A DNA stretch of 25,768 bases, from positions 1-25,768 of the IMG/VR virus record IMGVR_UViG_3300007345_000239; one strand, 5' to 3'. The translations under genes were made by a program, and so were the position numbers. The notes beneath the pieces are model-generated. The model was not told where the DNA came from, ran no database searches, and was given only the letters and a program-made list of their open reading frames with translations. The DNA is from a virus. Of this stretch, positions 8,254 through 13,101 are shown piece after piece (the stretch's first letter is position 1; each line of letters opens with the position of its first letter).

Positions 8254-8741
8254 GTTCGCCACAGATGGGTGACCGCGACGATCCGGCGGCCCCGGCATTT
8301 CTGTACTTCGTGTTGGAGGTGGCCGTCCATGAGGATGACGGTTCCTGCTTTTGGTTTGAAGTCTGCGGGTGGGACGAGAAGTCTGCCGCCTTCGTAGTCG
8401 TCGGTGAGGTAGGCGAGGACTGTGGTGAAGTTGTCGCCGTTTACGACTTCTTCGGGGACTGTGGGGCAGTCAACGTGTGGGCCGAGAGGCTGACGATGCT
8501 CATTCGCCAGCAGATGTGCGAACTTTTTGTCTTGGGAGTGATAGCGGAAATGCTCGCAACGGAAGGTTTTGTCGGCTTCGGCATACAGTTCGTCGCCTCT
8601 GATGTACTTCCACAGGTGTTCGGATGCTGCGAGTTCGTTCTCCAGCAGCAGAGGCCCCGGGTTGTGCTCTACCCAGTTTTGGGACGAGAGGTAGTCAACG
8701 TGCTCTGTGGGGTCAAACCACTTGGGCAAAATCGTCAACAT
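8250..8741 (-). CDS. 2-oxoglutarate/Fe(II)-dependent oxygenase, prolyl-hydroxylase type
   Basis: A probable dioxygenase using 2-oxoglutarate, O2 and ferrous iron; its substrate is unknown. Of 163 residues, the C-terminal half has the double-stranded beta-helix signature: HVD at 89-91, then TTVLAYLTDDYEGGRLLV, the KAGTVILMDGHLQHEV segment with the distal iron ligand H144, and R152/R153 as the 2-oxoglutarate-binding basic residue. The start overlaps the end of the preceding gene by 29 bases. It sits in an overlapping minus-strand operon. A second, distinct oxygenase lies at 9831-10457. Confidence 0.87.
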   Translation of the reverse strand: MLTILPKWFDPTEHVDYLSSQNWVEHNPGPLLLENELAASEHLWKYIRGDELYAEADKTFRCEHFRYHSQDKKFAHLLANEHRQPLGPHVDCPTVPEEVVNGDNFTTVLAYLTDDYEGGRLLVPPADFKPKAGTVILMDGHLQHEVQKCRGRRIVAVTHLWRT

Positions 8742-8958
8742 TTTCCCACATTAGCATTAGGTAATGTAGGGTGTCGTCACCAACGTGATCCTTGTAGAAC
8801 GGATCGAACTTCGTTCCACGGATGTGCTCCGCTAACCCTTGATGGACGTTGTGAAGTTCTTGGAAGAACCATTGTCCGTACCTGAGGCTTGGATGGGCGA
8901 CGCTGTTGAAGCCTTTGACCGTGTTGATACAGAAATCGCTGAACGTCGGCCTTGTCAC
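8713..8958 (-). CDS. Conserved small phage protein
   Basis: An 81-residue protein with the pattern AHPSLRYGQWFFQELHNVHQGLAEHI ... DPFYKDHVGDDTL. I recall this pattern from many small phage proteins of unknown function. The start is a GTG overlapping the stop of the preceding gene (GTGA). The end overlaps the oxygenase gene by 29 bases in another frame. The longer reading from 9120 would run through the preceding gene and is less likely. Confidence 0.75.
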   Translation of the reverse strand: MTRPTFSDFCINTVKGFNSVAHPSLRYGQWFFQELHNVHQGLAEHIRGTKFDPFYKDHVGDDTLHYLMLMWENVDDFAQVV

Positions 8959-9140
8959 CTGTCGGTCACCTTCTTCGGCTCGGCTGGCAACTTTGGAGCC
9001 CCGGTCGATTTGTCCCACATCTTGCGAGACAGATGGCGACCCATCTCCTTGTTGGCCTTTCTTTCGGCTCTGTCGTAGGTCTTGCGACGCTCGTTGCGTG
9101 CTTGGAAGATCGTCTTCCATTGTTCGGTGGTTCTGCTCAC
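8955..9140 (-). CDS. Small basic protein
   Basis: A 61-residue, strongly basic, helical protein (SRTTEQWKTIFQARNERRK at the start, KANKEMGRHLSRKMWDK in the middle). It could bind nucleic acid. The start is a GTG at 9140 overlapping the stop of the preceding membrane peptide gene (GTGA) and preceded by the strong Shine-Dalgarno GGAAGGAAAG. The long upstream reading from 9389 is a shadow of the two preceding genes. Confidence 0.72.
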   Translation of the reverse strand: MSRTTEQWKTIFQARNERRKTYDRAERKANKEMGRHLSRKMWDKSTGAPKLPAEPKKVTDR

Positions 9141-9232
9141 TTGCTTTCCTTCCGTGCGAATAGGGCGATCCAGAGTACCGCCGTGAAACTTAGTCCCACG
9201 ACGACGTAGATGATGGTTCCGAGGGTGCTCAT
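9137..9232 (-). CDS. Single-pass membrane peptide, 31 aa
   Basis: The 31-residue product starts MSTLGTIIYVVVGL, has one hydrophobic helix at about 5-25, and ends in the basic tail ARKESK. It is linked by ATGA to the gene before it and by GTGA to the gene after it, so it fits exactly into the operon. A small membrane protein such as a holin-like or regulatory peptide is possible; nothing identifies a role. Confidence 0.72.
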   Translation of the reverse strand: MSTLGTIIYVVVGLSFTAVLWIALFARKESK

Positions 9233-9402
9233 CCCATCGCCTTTGCTTTGGCGAGGGCTTCCTCACGAGTGGCGTAGACGAATCCGGCTGGGGCGTTCCT
9301 GTTGCCGGTGTCAATGACGATCCATTCGGTGCTGACGATGCCAGCGTCGGGGGTGTCGTCGTCGTAGTAGTGGATGGGCTGAATGTCATACCTGTAGGTC
9401 AT
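9229..9402 (-). CDS. Small protein of unknown function, first gene of the oxygenase operon
   Basis: A 57-residue protein beginning MTYRYDIQPIHYYDDDTPD and ending EEALAKAKAMG, with a central strand TEWIVIDTG. No family recognised. The ATG at 9402 lies seven bases after the -10 box TAAAGT, so it is probably leaderless. The stop overlaps the next start (ATGA). The order downstream is membrane peptide, basic protein, conserved small protein, oxygenase and the 112-residue protein, all overlapping. Confidence 0.72.
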   Translation of the reverse strand: MTYRYDIQPIHYYDDDTPDAGIVSTEWIVIDTGNRNAPAGFVYATREEALAKAKAMG

Positions 9403-9409
9403 GTTTCTC

Positions 9410-9439
9410 ACTTTAGTCTAGGGGTGTAACACCTGTCAA
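9410..9439 (-). promoter_or_regulatory. Promoter of the oxygenase operon
   Basis: On the minus strand: TTGACA, an 18-base spacer, then TAAAGT, seven bases before the ATG at 9402. It lacks the AATAAG spacer element. The -35 box overlaps the stop codon of the upstream zinc-ribbon gene. Confidence 0.65.
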
Positions 9440-9603
9440 GCATTCTTTCGATTGCTTGGATGTTTGCGGACAGCCTGCGTTAGTTTGTATGAGCAGACAG
9501 GGCAAAGCCGGTGTCCACCGACCTTTTCCCAAAGGATTGCGTCTCGATGTTCGATCGAGGTGGTCTTGTGACACGTTGAGCAGACGTAGATAACGTCCCC
9601 CAT
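9436..9603 (-). CDS. Small zinc-ribbon protein
   Basis: A 55-residue protein with two metal-binding knuckles, CSTCHK at about residues 8-13 and CPVC at about 34-37, separated by a strand region with HRD. This is a typical small phage zinc-ribbon arrangement; the role is unknown. The start ATG overlaps a TGA (TGATG) that would end the preceding gene if that gene were read in its intact form. This overlap is evidence for a frameshift in the preceding gene. Confidence 0.78.
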   Translation of the reverse strand: MGDVIYVCSTCHKTTSIEHRDAILWEKVGGHRLCPVCSYKLTQAVRKHPSNRKNA

Positions 9604-9736
9604 CAGTAGTCGTCGTCCTCTTCCAGATCGTACTTGGGTCGTCAATGGCGAGCCATGCGAGGAACAGCATGCCGAGGCCGAACGCTCCTGCCGCAATAAG
9701 AAACTCGCCGAGTGGAATCATCTCTGGGTTGTTCAT
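9603..9736 (-). pseudogene. Small membrane protein gene with a one-base frameshift
   Basis: The reading starts at a leaderless ATG (9736) and encodes MNNPEMIPL, then a hydrophobic helix (FLIAAGAFGLGMLFLAWLA), then IDDP. At the C-run (plus-strand GGG, 9636-9638) the frame goes wrong. One extra C would give IDDPKYDLEEDDDY and a stop at 9603-9605, an acidic tail that overlaps the next start as TGATG. As given, the frame runs on to 9413 through the zinc-ribbon gene. The cause may be a homopolymer error, a real mutation or programmed -1 slippage. Confidence 0.6.
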
Positions 9737-9742
9737 GACTCC

Positions 9743-9771
9743 ATTATGGGGCTTATCACTATAATCGTCAA
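9743..9771 (-). promoter_or_regulatory. AATAAG-family promoter
   Basis: On the minus strand: TTGACG, a 17-base spacer with GATAAGCC in the shared position, then CATAAT. The ATG at 9736 falls exactly at +7 from the -10 box, which implies a leaderless mRNA. Confidence 0.78.
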
Positions 9772-9788
9772 CCCCTTATCGGGATTTC

Positions 9789-9852
9789 TTTTCCACAGAT
9801 TTATCAACAAGATGTGGATAAACTGGCCTCATGGGACACCCTCTTATCCACA
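9789..9852. other. DnaA-box cluster, candidate replication origin
   Basis: Within 64 bases lie two exact TTATCCACA boxes (9813-9821 on the minus strand and 9844-9852 on the plus strand) and two close variants, TTTTCCACA (9789-9797) and TTATCAACA (9801-9809). The stretch is AT-rich compared with its surroundings and lies between divergent genes, although it runs into the start of the plus-strand oxygenase gene. The boxes are seen directly; origin function is inferred. Confidence 0.5.
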
Positions 9853-10457
9853 CCCCACGCATCATCGAACCCGAAAGCGTCATCGAACTCCGAGCATTCG
9901 TCCGCGAACACGGGACTCCGAGCCCGCCGGCGGCAGCAGAAGAAGGAGAAATCAACGTTTTGCTTGCCCCAGACGAAGCACTCCACAACCTGATGTCCGA
10001 CCTCTCCGTCCACATCTGCCAACTCGCCGACAGCCTGTGGCTTGACGCTCACGTTGTGTGGCACGGCTCCATCCGAGAATGGCAACCCGGCGAATACGCC
10101 ACCAGCCACTTCGACTGCTACGACGTCAACGACGGAGCCCCGGTTTTGATGGACGGACTCCAGCAAAGGTATTGCGATTTATCTTGCGTCCTGTTTCTCT
10201 CCGACTCCGCAGGGGACGGCATACTTCAGTTCCCCGAACAGGGCGTGGACATCAAACCAGTCGCCGGTACAGCAGCCCTTTTCCCAGCAACAATCCCTCA
10301 CCAAGTGTCAACCGTTGAGAAAGAACGACTCACAATGGTGTTCTTCTTGTCACGGGCGAGAACTCTCGGGCTCACAGCCCCGATCCTCCCAGATGGCTGG
10401 CAGAACCAGTTGTACCACCCGTCTCGGGCAGAGTTTCTGGCTCAGACTTTAGGGTGA
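9831..10457 (+). CDS. Second 2-oxoglutarate/Fe(II)-dependent oxygenase
   Basis: A 208-residue probable dioxygenase. It has HFD at 93-95 as the first two iron ligands, the strand RYCDLSCVLFLSD, the G-rich turn GDGILQFPEQG, then VAGTAALFPATIPHQV with the distal ligand H157 and R166 for 2-oxoglutarate. It is clearly different in sequence from the oxygenase at 8250-8741 but has the same fold signature. The ATG at 9831 lies six bases after the -10 box TAAACT (9819-9824), so it is probably leaderless. That -10 box overlaps a DnaA box, so DnaA binding could affect expression. Substrate unknown. The 3' end overlaps the convergent gene by 16 bases. Confidence 0.85.
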   Translation: MGHPLIHTPRIIEPESVIELRAFVREHGTPSPPAAAEEGEINVLLAPDEALHNLMSDLSVHICQLADSLWLDAHVVWHGSIREWQPGEYATSHFDCYDVNDGAPVLMDGLQQRYCDLSCVLFLSDSAGDGILQFPEQGVDIKPVAGTAALFPATIPHQVSTVEKERLTMVFFLSRARTLGLTAPILPDGWQNQLYHPSRAEFLAQTLG

Positions 10458-10666
10458 CGCCATTTGTACGGCGAGAAGTGGGCGTTGATAGCGTCAGCGA
10501 CTTCTTCGTTTTCGTACAACCGGACAACGTGATGACACGGATCCAGTCCATCTTCCCAGTCAGCGTCTTCCTTTTCGGACATAGGGATGCCGTCATGCGT
10601 TGAGCAGACAGCGGGGCCACACCACTTGTTGTCAACCCCGATTTGGAGCCATTCGTCGAATGTCAC
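10442..10666 (-). CDS. Conserved small phage protein
   Basis: A 74-residue protein with the pattern TFDEWLQIGVDNKWCGPAVC, then THDGIPMSEKE and DPCHHVVRLYE. I recall this pattern from many actinophage and cyanophage hypothetical proteins. Three Cys and three His could bind a metal. The start is GTG overlapping the previous stop (GTGA), with GGAAAGG upstream as Shine-Dalgarno. Function unknown. Confidence 0.8.
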   Translation of the reverse strand: MTFDEWLQIGVDNKWCGPAVCSTHDGIPMSEKEDADWEDGLDPCHHVVRLYENEEVADAINAHFSPYKWRHPKV

Positions 10667-10797
10667 TCGCTCACCTTTCCACGGCAGGCTTTTTTGGCCT
10701 GCTCCTTACGCTTGTCTGGGATAGTTTGAGCACGGAGGCGTGAGTGGGTAAACGCCCACCGGTCTGCTTCAGACCACTTTTTCTGCTTCGTACTCAT
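10663..10797 (-). CDS. Small basic protein, 44 aa
   Basis: A 44-residue, Lys/Arg-rich protein beginning MSTKQKKWSEADRWAF. It probably binds nucleic acid or another acidic partner; no family recognised. The ATG at 10797 lies seven bases after the -10 box TACAAT, so it is probably leaderless. The longer reading from 10953 would run through the promoter and the preceding gene. The stop overlaps the next start by GTGA. Confidence 0.7.
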   Translation of the reverse strand: MSTKQKKWSEADRWAFTHSRLRAQTIPDKRKEQAKKACRGKVSE

Positions 10798-10833
10798 GTC
10801 AACAATTGTACTGCTAAATGTTGACATCAACAA
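10796..10833 (-). promoter_or_regulatory. Promoter with a perfect inverted repeat (operator candidate)
   Basis: On the minus strand: TTGTTG (10828-10833), a 17-base spacer, then TACAAT (10805-10810). A perfect 9-bp inverted repeat, ATGTCAACA (10796-10804) and TGTTGACAT (10819-10827), brackets the core promoter. A dimeric repressor bound there would block transcription. This repeat is not seen at the other promoters. Confidence 0.6.
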
Positions 10834-10835
10834 CG

Positions 10836-11189
10836 TCAGACCGCCCAATTTGAGTAATCGACTTTCACCGGTGTCGACGCCGCCGGCGCAGTCCCGTCTT
10901 CTCGAAGAACACAGTCCCAACCGCACGCTGAGTAACCAGCCAAATCCGCCCAATTGTCCTCATGTTCGGGAAGCCAAGAGATGCGGCTTAGTTTGAGACA
11001 CATCATCAAAGCGGCAACGTCATGCGGGAGCAGCCGCACCGGGGCTCCGAGCCGGCGCTCCAGATATGCGCTCCACATATCGGCGGTTGTCCGGAAGTCG
11101 GAAATCGGGTCACCGTACTGATCATCTCGGTCACCGTTCACGAGTCGTTCAGCGTTAGCGAGTAAGTCGGTTCGGTTTTGGGAAGACAT
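10836..11189 (-). CDS. DUF6378-like phage protein
   Basis: A 117-residue protein with the family pattern NGDRDDQYGDPISDFRTTADMW, then HDVAALMMCLKLSRISW and WADLAGYSACGWDC. This matches the DUF6378 phage proteins as I remember them; their role is not known. The ATG at 11189 lies six bases after the -10 box AAGACT, again leaderless. A perfect terminator hairpin lies behind the promoter and isolates it from the genes to the right. Confidence 0.82.
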   Translation of the reverse strand: MSSQNRTDLLANAERLVNGDRDDQYGDPISDFRTTADMWSAYLERRLGAPVRLLPHDVAALMMCLKLSRISWLPEHEDNWADLAGYSACGWDCVLREDGTAPAASTPVKVDYSNWAV

Positions 11190-11195
11190 GACGTC

Positions 11196-11224
11196 AGTCT
11201 TCAGCCCCGCCGGCCGCGTGTCAA
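11196..11224 (-). promoter_or_regulatory. Promoter for the DUF6378 gene
   Basis: On the minus strand: TTGACA, a 17-base GC-rich spacer, then AAGACT, six bases before the ATG at 11189. No AATAAG element. Confidence 0.6.
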
Positions 11225-11241
11225 GTGGTGCGTAAACGACG

Positions 11242-11278
11242 GAAACCCCGAGAGTCGGGGGGTGACTCTCGGGGTTTC
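11242..11278. terminator. Perfect hairpin terminator
   Basis: A perfect 15-bp stem (11242-11256 with 11264-11278) encloses the loop GGGGGGT. It lies about 90 bases after the stop of the leftward gene ending at 11366 and just behind the DUF6378 promoter. The T-run is only three bases in either direction. The 87 bases from 11279 to 11365 show a G-rich run and no gene. Confidence 0.7.
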
Positions 11279-11365
11279 GGATGGAAGTGGGGGGGTTTGT
11301 CTGGGGGTTCTGTTGCCACGCCCCCTTTGGCGCCGAGTCTTACTCAGTGTCGGAACGGGTGACCC

Positions 11366-11545
11366 CTAGGAGCCGCAAGGCTCGAAGGGAGACAACCTCT
11401 CTTCGTCGATGCGATGGGATTCGCAAACGACGTCGTCGTCGTTCCACCACTCCCATCCGGCGAAGATATCCCCGTTGCTCATGACAGAGAAGACGTACTG
11501 GGCGTCACACTCCGAGCACGGGTATGTCCCTTCGGAATCTTTCAT
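11366..11545 (-). CDS. Small Cys-containing protein
   Basis: A 59-residue acidic protein with CSEC near residue 9 and CESH near residue 41, a possible zinc site. Two in-frame starts compete. The ATG at 11545 has the strong Shine-Dalgarno GGGGGGAGGTGA. The ATG at 11569 lies exactly at +1 of the AATAAG promoter. The gene starting at 12248/12272 has the same dual arrangement with the same 24-base spacing, so the two upstream regions look like copies. I list the shorter form. Confidence 0.68.
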   Translation of the reverse strand: MKDSEGTYPCSECDAQYVFSVMSNGDIFAGWEWWNDDDVVCESHRIDEERLSPFEPCGS

Positions 11546-11575
11546 TTTCACCTCCCCCCTTGCTTCCATGACTCA

Positions 11576-11604
11576 ATTCTGGGGCTTATTGGTGACAACA
11601 ACAA
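11576..11604 (-). promoter_or_regulatory. AATAAG-family promoter
   Basis: On the minus strand: TTGTTG, a 17-base spacer with AATAAGCC in the shared position, then CAGAAT. +1 falls on the ATG at 11569. Iteron-like repeats begin about 40 bases upstream of the -35 box. Confidence 0.8.
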
Positions 11605-11642
11605 CCTGCAGGGCAAAATATTCCGAAAATTTCTTTACGGGT

Positions 11643-11711
11643 ACAGGTGTTCGATCCCCGAACAAATGTTCGAGAACGCACAAATGTTCGATTTACGAAC
11701 AGATGTTCGAT
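11643..11711 (+). repeat. Four tandem iteron-like repeats with LexA-box-like palindromes
   Basis: Four copies of a 13-base core, ACARRTGTTCGAK, start at 11643, 11662, 11680 and 11699, spaced 19, 18 and 19 bases. Two of them form perfect palindromic half-sites CGAAC-N4-GTTCG (11659-11672 and 11696-11709), the form of actinobacterial LexA (SOS) boxes; a third is degenerate. The spacing near two helical turns resembles replication iterons. They lie just upstream of an AATAAG promoter. Confidence 0.75.
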
Positions 11712-11724
11712 TTAGTGCTAAAGA

Positions 11725-11850
11725 TCAGCGACCGCGACAACCGGGGCATCGACCCCGCCCGTGAACCATCCGGCTGATGAATTTCGCTGCCGGTGGCTTC
11801 TTGGCAACGGGCTTCGGTTCGTCCGGCTTAGCGGGCTCGGCCTTGGCCAC
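11725..11850 (-). CDS. Small Pro/Ala/Lys-rich protein overlapping the gene before it
   Basis: A 41-residue reading from a GTG at 11850, overlapping the end of the preceding gene in another frame. It begins as an Ala/Pro/Lys linker (AKAEPAKPDEPKPVAKKPP) and ends with HGRGRCPGCRGR, which includes a CxxC. Codon third positions are GC-rich as in the real genes here, so it is probably translated. It may be a separate overlapping gene, or the +1-frameshifted extension of the 47-residue protein: an A-rich AAGAAAAAG lies at the point of overlap. Confidence 0.45.
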   Translation of the reverse strand: MAKAEPAKPDEPKPVAKKPPAAKFISRMVHGRGRCPGCRGR

Positions 11851-11971
11851 GGTACTTTTTCTTGTAGTTCTTGGAACCGGGCGACCTCGAAGTCCCGCTC
11901 GTAGCGTGAACACCTTTGTTCTTCTTACGCGGTTCTGGTGTCCAGCCGATTCCGATTCCCGTTTTAGCCAT
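11828..11971 (-). CDS. Small basic phage protein, 47 aa
   Basis: A 47-residue protein that begins MAKTGIGIGWTPEPRKKN and ends SKNYKKKYRGQGRAR. I recall a similar Lys/Arg-rich ending in small phage proteins of unknown role; it probably binds nucleic acid. The -10 box TAGAAT (11978-11983) leaves six bases before the ATG, so it is probably leaderless. A TATAAG sits at the place where other promoters have AATAAG, but the -35 box is poor. Confidence 0.72.
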   Translation of the reverse strand: MAKTGIGIGWTPEPRKKNKGVHATSGTSRSPGSKNYKKKYRGQGRAR

Positions 11972-12053
11972 GAGAAGATTCTATCACTTATACGGGGCTC
12001 GGGAAAAGTGGGGGGTTTTGGCGGTGGGTCGCCACCCTGTGGAGTTCCGAGGC

Positions 12054-12248
12054 TCAGCCTGCGGTCTGAGTGAGGAACAGGGCGATTGCCGCCGTGACCT
12101 CCTCATCCGTGGGCTGGCGATCGAGGTTGGTGTCGTATGCCCACCAATCGACCGCAGTCGCCTCCGAGAGGAACGCATCGACTGCCTCCTGTGGAGTGCA
12201 GAGCGTCCAGTACCCGTCGGCGATCATGCCTGCGAGAGTCTCTACCAT
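12054..12248 (-). CDS. Small acidic protein of unknown function
   Basis: A 64-residue, helical, acidic protein beginning MVETLAGMIADGYWTL. No family recognised. The ATG at 12248 has the excellent Shine-Dalgarno GGAGGTGA five to six bases upstream. A second in-frame ATG at 12272 lies exactly at +1 of the promoter and would add MEAGEEVT. The layout copies that of the 11545/11569 gene. Confidence 0.68.
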   Translation of the reverse strand: MVETLAGMIADGYWTLCTPQEAVDAFLSEATAVDWWAYDTNLDRQPTDEEVTAAIALFLTQTAG

Positions 12249-12278
12249 TGTCACCTCCTCCCCTGCTTCCATGAGTAC

Positions 12279-12307
12279 AGTGTGCACCTTATTCGGCATA
12301 GCAACAA
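12279..12307 (-). promoter_or_regulatory. AATAAG-family promoter
   Basis: On the minus strand: TTGTTG, a 17-base spacer with AATAAGGT in the shared position, then CACACT. +1 falls on the ATG at 12272. The upstream region carries two iterons and two DnaA boxes. Confidence 0.75.
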
Positions 12308-12334
12308 CCTCAGTCAAAAGAAATCCGGAAAAGA

Positions 12335-12396
12335 ACAAGTGTTCGGTTTTCGAACAAGTGTTCGATTTTCACAGGCTGTGGAAAACTTTATCCACA
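12335..12396 (+). repeat. Two iteron-like repeats followed by two DnaA-type boxes
   Basis: The 13-base cores ACAAGTGTTCGGT (12335-12347) and ACAAGTGTTCGAT (12354-12366) are 19 bases apart and match the array at 11643-11711. The second forms CGAAC-AAGT-GTTCG (12351-12364). Right after them lie a TGTGGAAAA variant (12377-12385) and an exact TTATCCACA (12388-12396). Iterons plus DnaA boxes suggest a replication or copy-control site, or an SOS-controlled region. Confidence 0.65.
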
Positions 12397-12438
12397 GGCA
12401 ACAAAAAACCAGAAAACGGGGCTGCGATCCGCGCCCGC

Positions 12439-12468
12439 GCTTACGCAAACATCAACGGTGGCGGAAAG
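12439..12468 (+). repeat. ACGGTGG repeat, copy 1
   Basis: Core ACGGTGGCGGAAAG at 12455-12468. It shares an extra upstream block, GCTTACGCAA (12439-12448), with copy 2 near 14768. Copies 3-5 lie at 17682, 21309 and 25363, all in the same orientation. Confidence 0.7.
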
Positions 12469-12529
12469 GCCGGTTTGAAACGGCCAGTTCGCCCCTCCAC
12501 CCAGTCTCCACTTGTTCTGGATGGAGGGG
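12468..12529. other. Two hairpins in the gap left of the tRNA
   Basis: GGCCG (12468-12472) pairs with CGGCC (12481-12485). CCCCTCCACCCAG (12492-12504) pairs with CTGGATGGAGGGG (12517-12529) with one mismatch. They would form downstream of the tRNA on the minus strand and may terminate or trim its transcript. The gap 12397-12642 holds no convincing gene. Confidence 0.5.
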
Positions 12530-12642
12530 AGGGCTGCTCCTCATCGAAAGGAGGTCCGAGCCCCGTTTCCCCAAGACTACAAAAGAGAAACGTTTCCCGT
12601 GTTGTTTGATGAGGCTACTGGCCACAGCCCTTACGCCTGAAG

Positions 12643-12715
12643 TTCCCCCCGTGGGACTCGAACCCACAACTCTCGGGTTAAAAGCCCGCTACTCTGCCAA
12701 TTGAGTTAGAGGGGA
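12643..12715 (-). tRNA. tRNA-Lys (anticodon TTT)
   Basis: A full cloverleaf reads on the minus strand. The acceptor stem is TCCCCTC with GGGGGGA (one T-G wobble). The D arm is ACTC/GAGT, the anticodon loop CTTTTAA, and the T arm GTGGG-TTCGAGT-CCCAC. The first anticodon-stem pair (27-43) is a G-A mismatch and the other four pair well. CCA is not encoded. It lies at the 3' end of a minus-strand operon, nine bases after a stop codon, so it may be processed from that transcript. Confidence 0.9.
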
Positions 12716-12723
12716 AAGTCCCG

Positions 12724-12930
12724 TCAGAAGAGTGACTCCTCTTGCCATCCGGCTTCCTTCCGTTTCATCATCTCAAAGCAATGTTTATGATAAAACCGAT
12801 ACCCTTCCTGTTCGATTTTGAGAATCGTTTTACCAGAACCAGCAACCCACGCCTCAACCAGCCGGACGCAGGACGGGGCTTTGATGTCGTGGATCGTGTG
12901 CTTGCAGGAATCGCAGTAGTGGAGGCTCAT
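12724..12930 (-). CDS. Small zinc-binding protein
   Basis: A 68-residue protein with CDSC near residue 6, C17, and YHKHCFEMM near residue 47. The C-x2-C ... H-x-x-C spacing suggests one structural zinc site, as in small PARP-finger-like or ribbon proteins. No family recognised. The start lies just after the stop of the preceding gene (TGA-GGC-ATG). It is the last protein gene before the tRNA. Confidence 0.75.
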   Translation of the reverse strand: MSLHYCDSCKHTIHDIKAPSCVRLVEAWVAGSGKTILKIEQEGYRFYHKHCFEMMKRKEAGWQEESLF

Positions 12931-12933
12931 GCC

Positions 12934-13101
12934 TCAGTATCCTACCGGAGCGACATGCAGGTCGTAAAGGACTGATGTGTCGTAATCCTTACGATTTGCT
13001 TCGATCCAGCGGATGCATTCCTCCAGCGTTCCTTCGAACTCCGGGACTTCGGAATCTGGTAGACAGCCGGCAGAGTTGTACCAGACAACGTGCGTGTTCA
13101 C
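12934..13101 (-). CDS. Small protein of unknown function, 55 aa
   Basis: The 55-residue product begins (GTG) MNTHVVWYNSAGCLPDSE, continues FEGTLEECIRWIEANRK and ends LHVAPVGY. It resembles short phage proteins with one strand and one helix. The GTG overlaps the previous stop (GTGA), with AAGGAG upstream as Shine-Dalgarno. The tight coupling on both sides supports it as a real gene. Confidence 0.72.
   Translation of the reverse strand: MNTHVVWYNSAGCLPDSEVPEFEGTLEECIRWIEANRKDYDTSVLYDLHVAPVGY

Noticed and set aside
8226-8885. 219-residue open frame on the plus strand
   Set aside because: It lies opposite the oxygenase and its neighbour, whose motifs are clear on the minus strand.
9413-9602. 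Extension of the membrane-peptide frame to 107 residues
   Set aside because: This part lies over the zinc-ribbon gene in another frame; the acidic tail and TGATG overlap point to a frameshift instead.
11643-11711. CRISPR-like repeats
   Set aside because: Repeat plus gap is only 18-19 bases and there are no unique spacers, so these are iteron or operator repeats.
11916-12704. 262-residue open frame on the plus strand
   Set aside because: It crosses two minus-strand genes, a promoter, the repeats and most of the tRNA, and so is a chance open frame.
12643-12715. tRNA as an attachment site for integration
   Set aside because: No integrase gene and no second copy of the tRNA 3' end are visible in this window.
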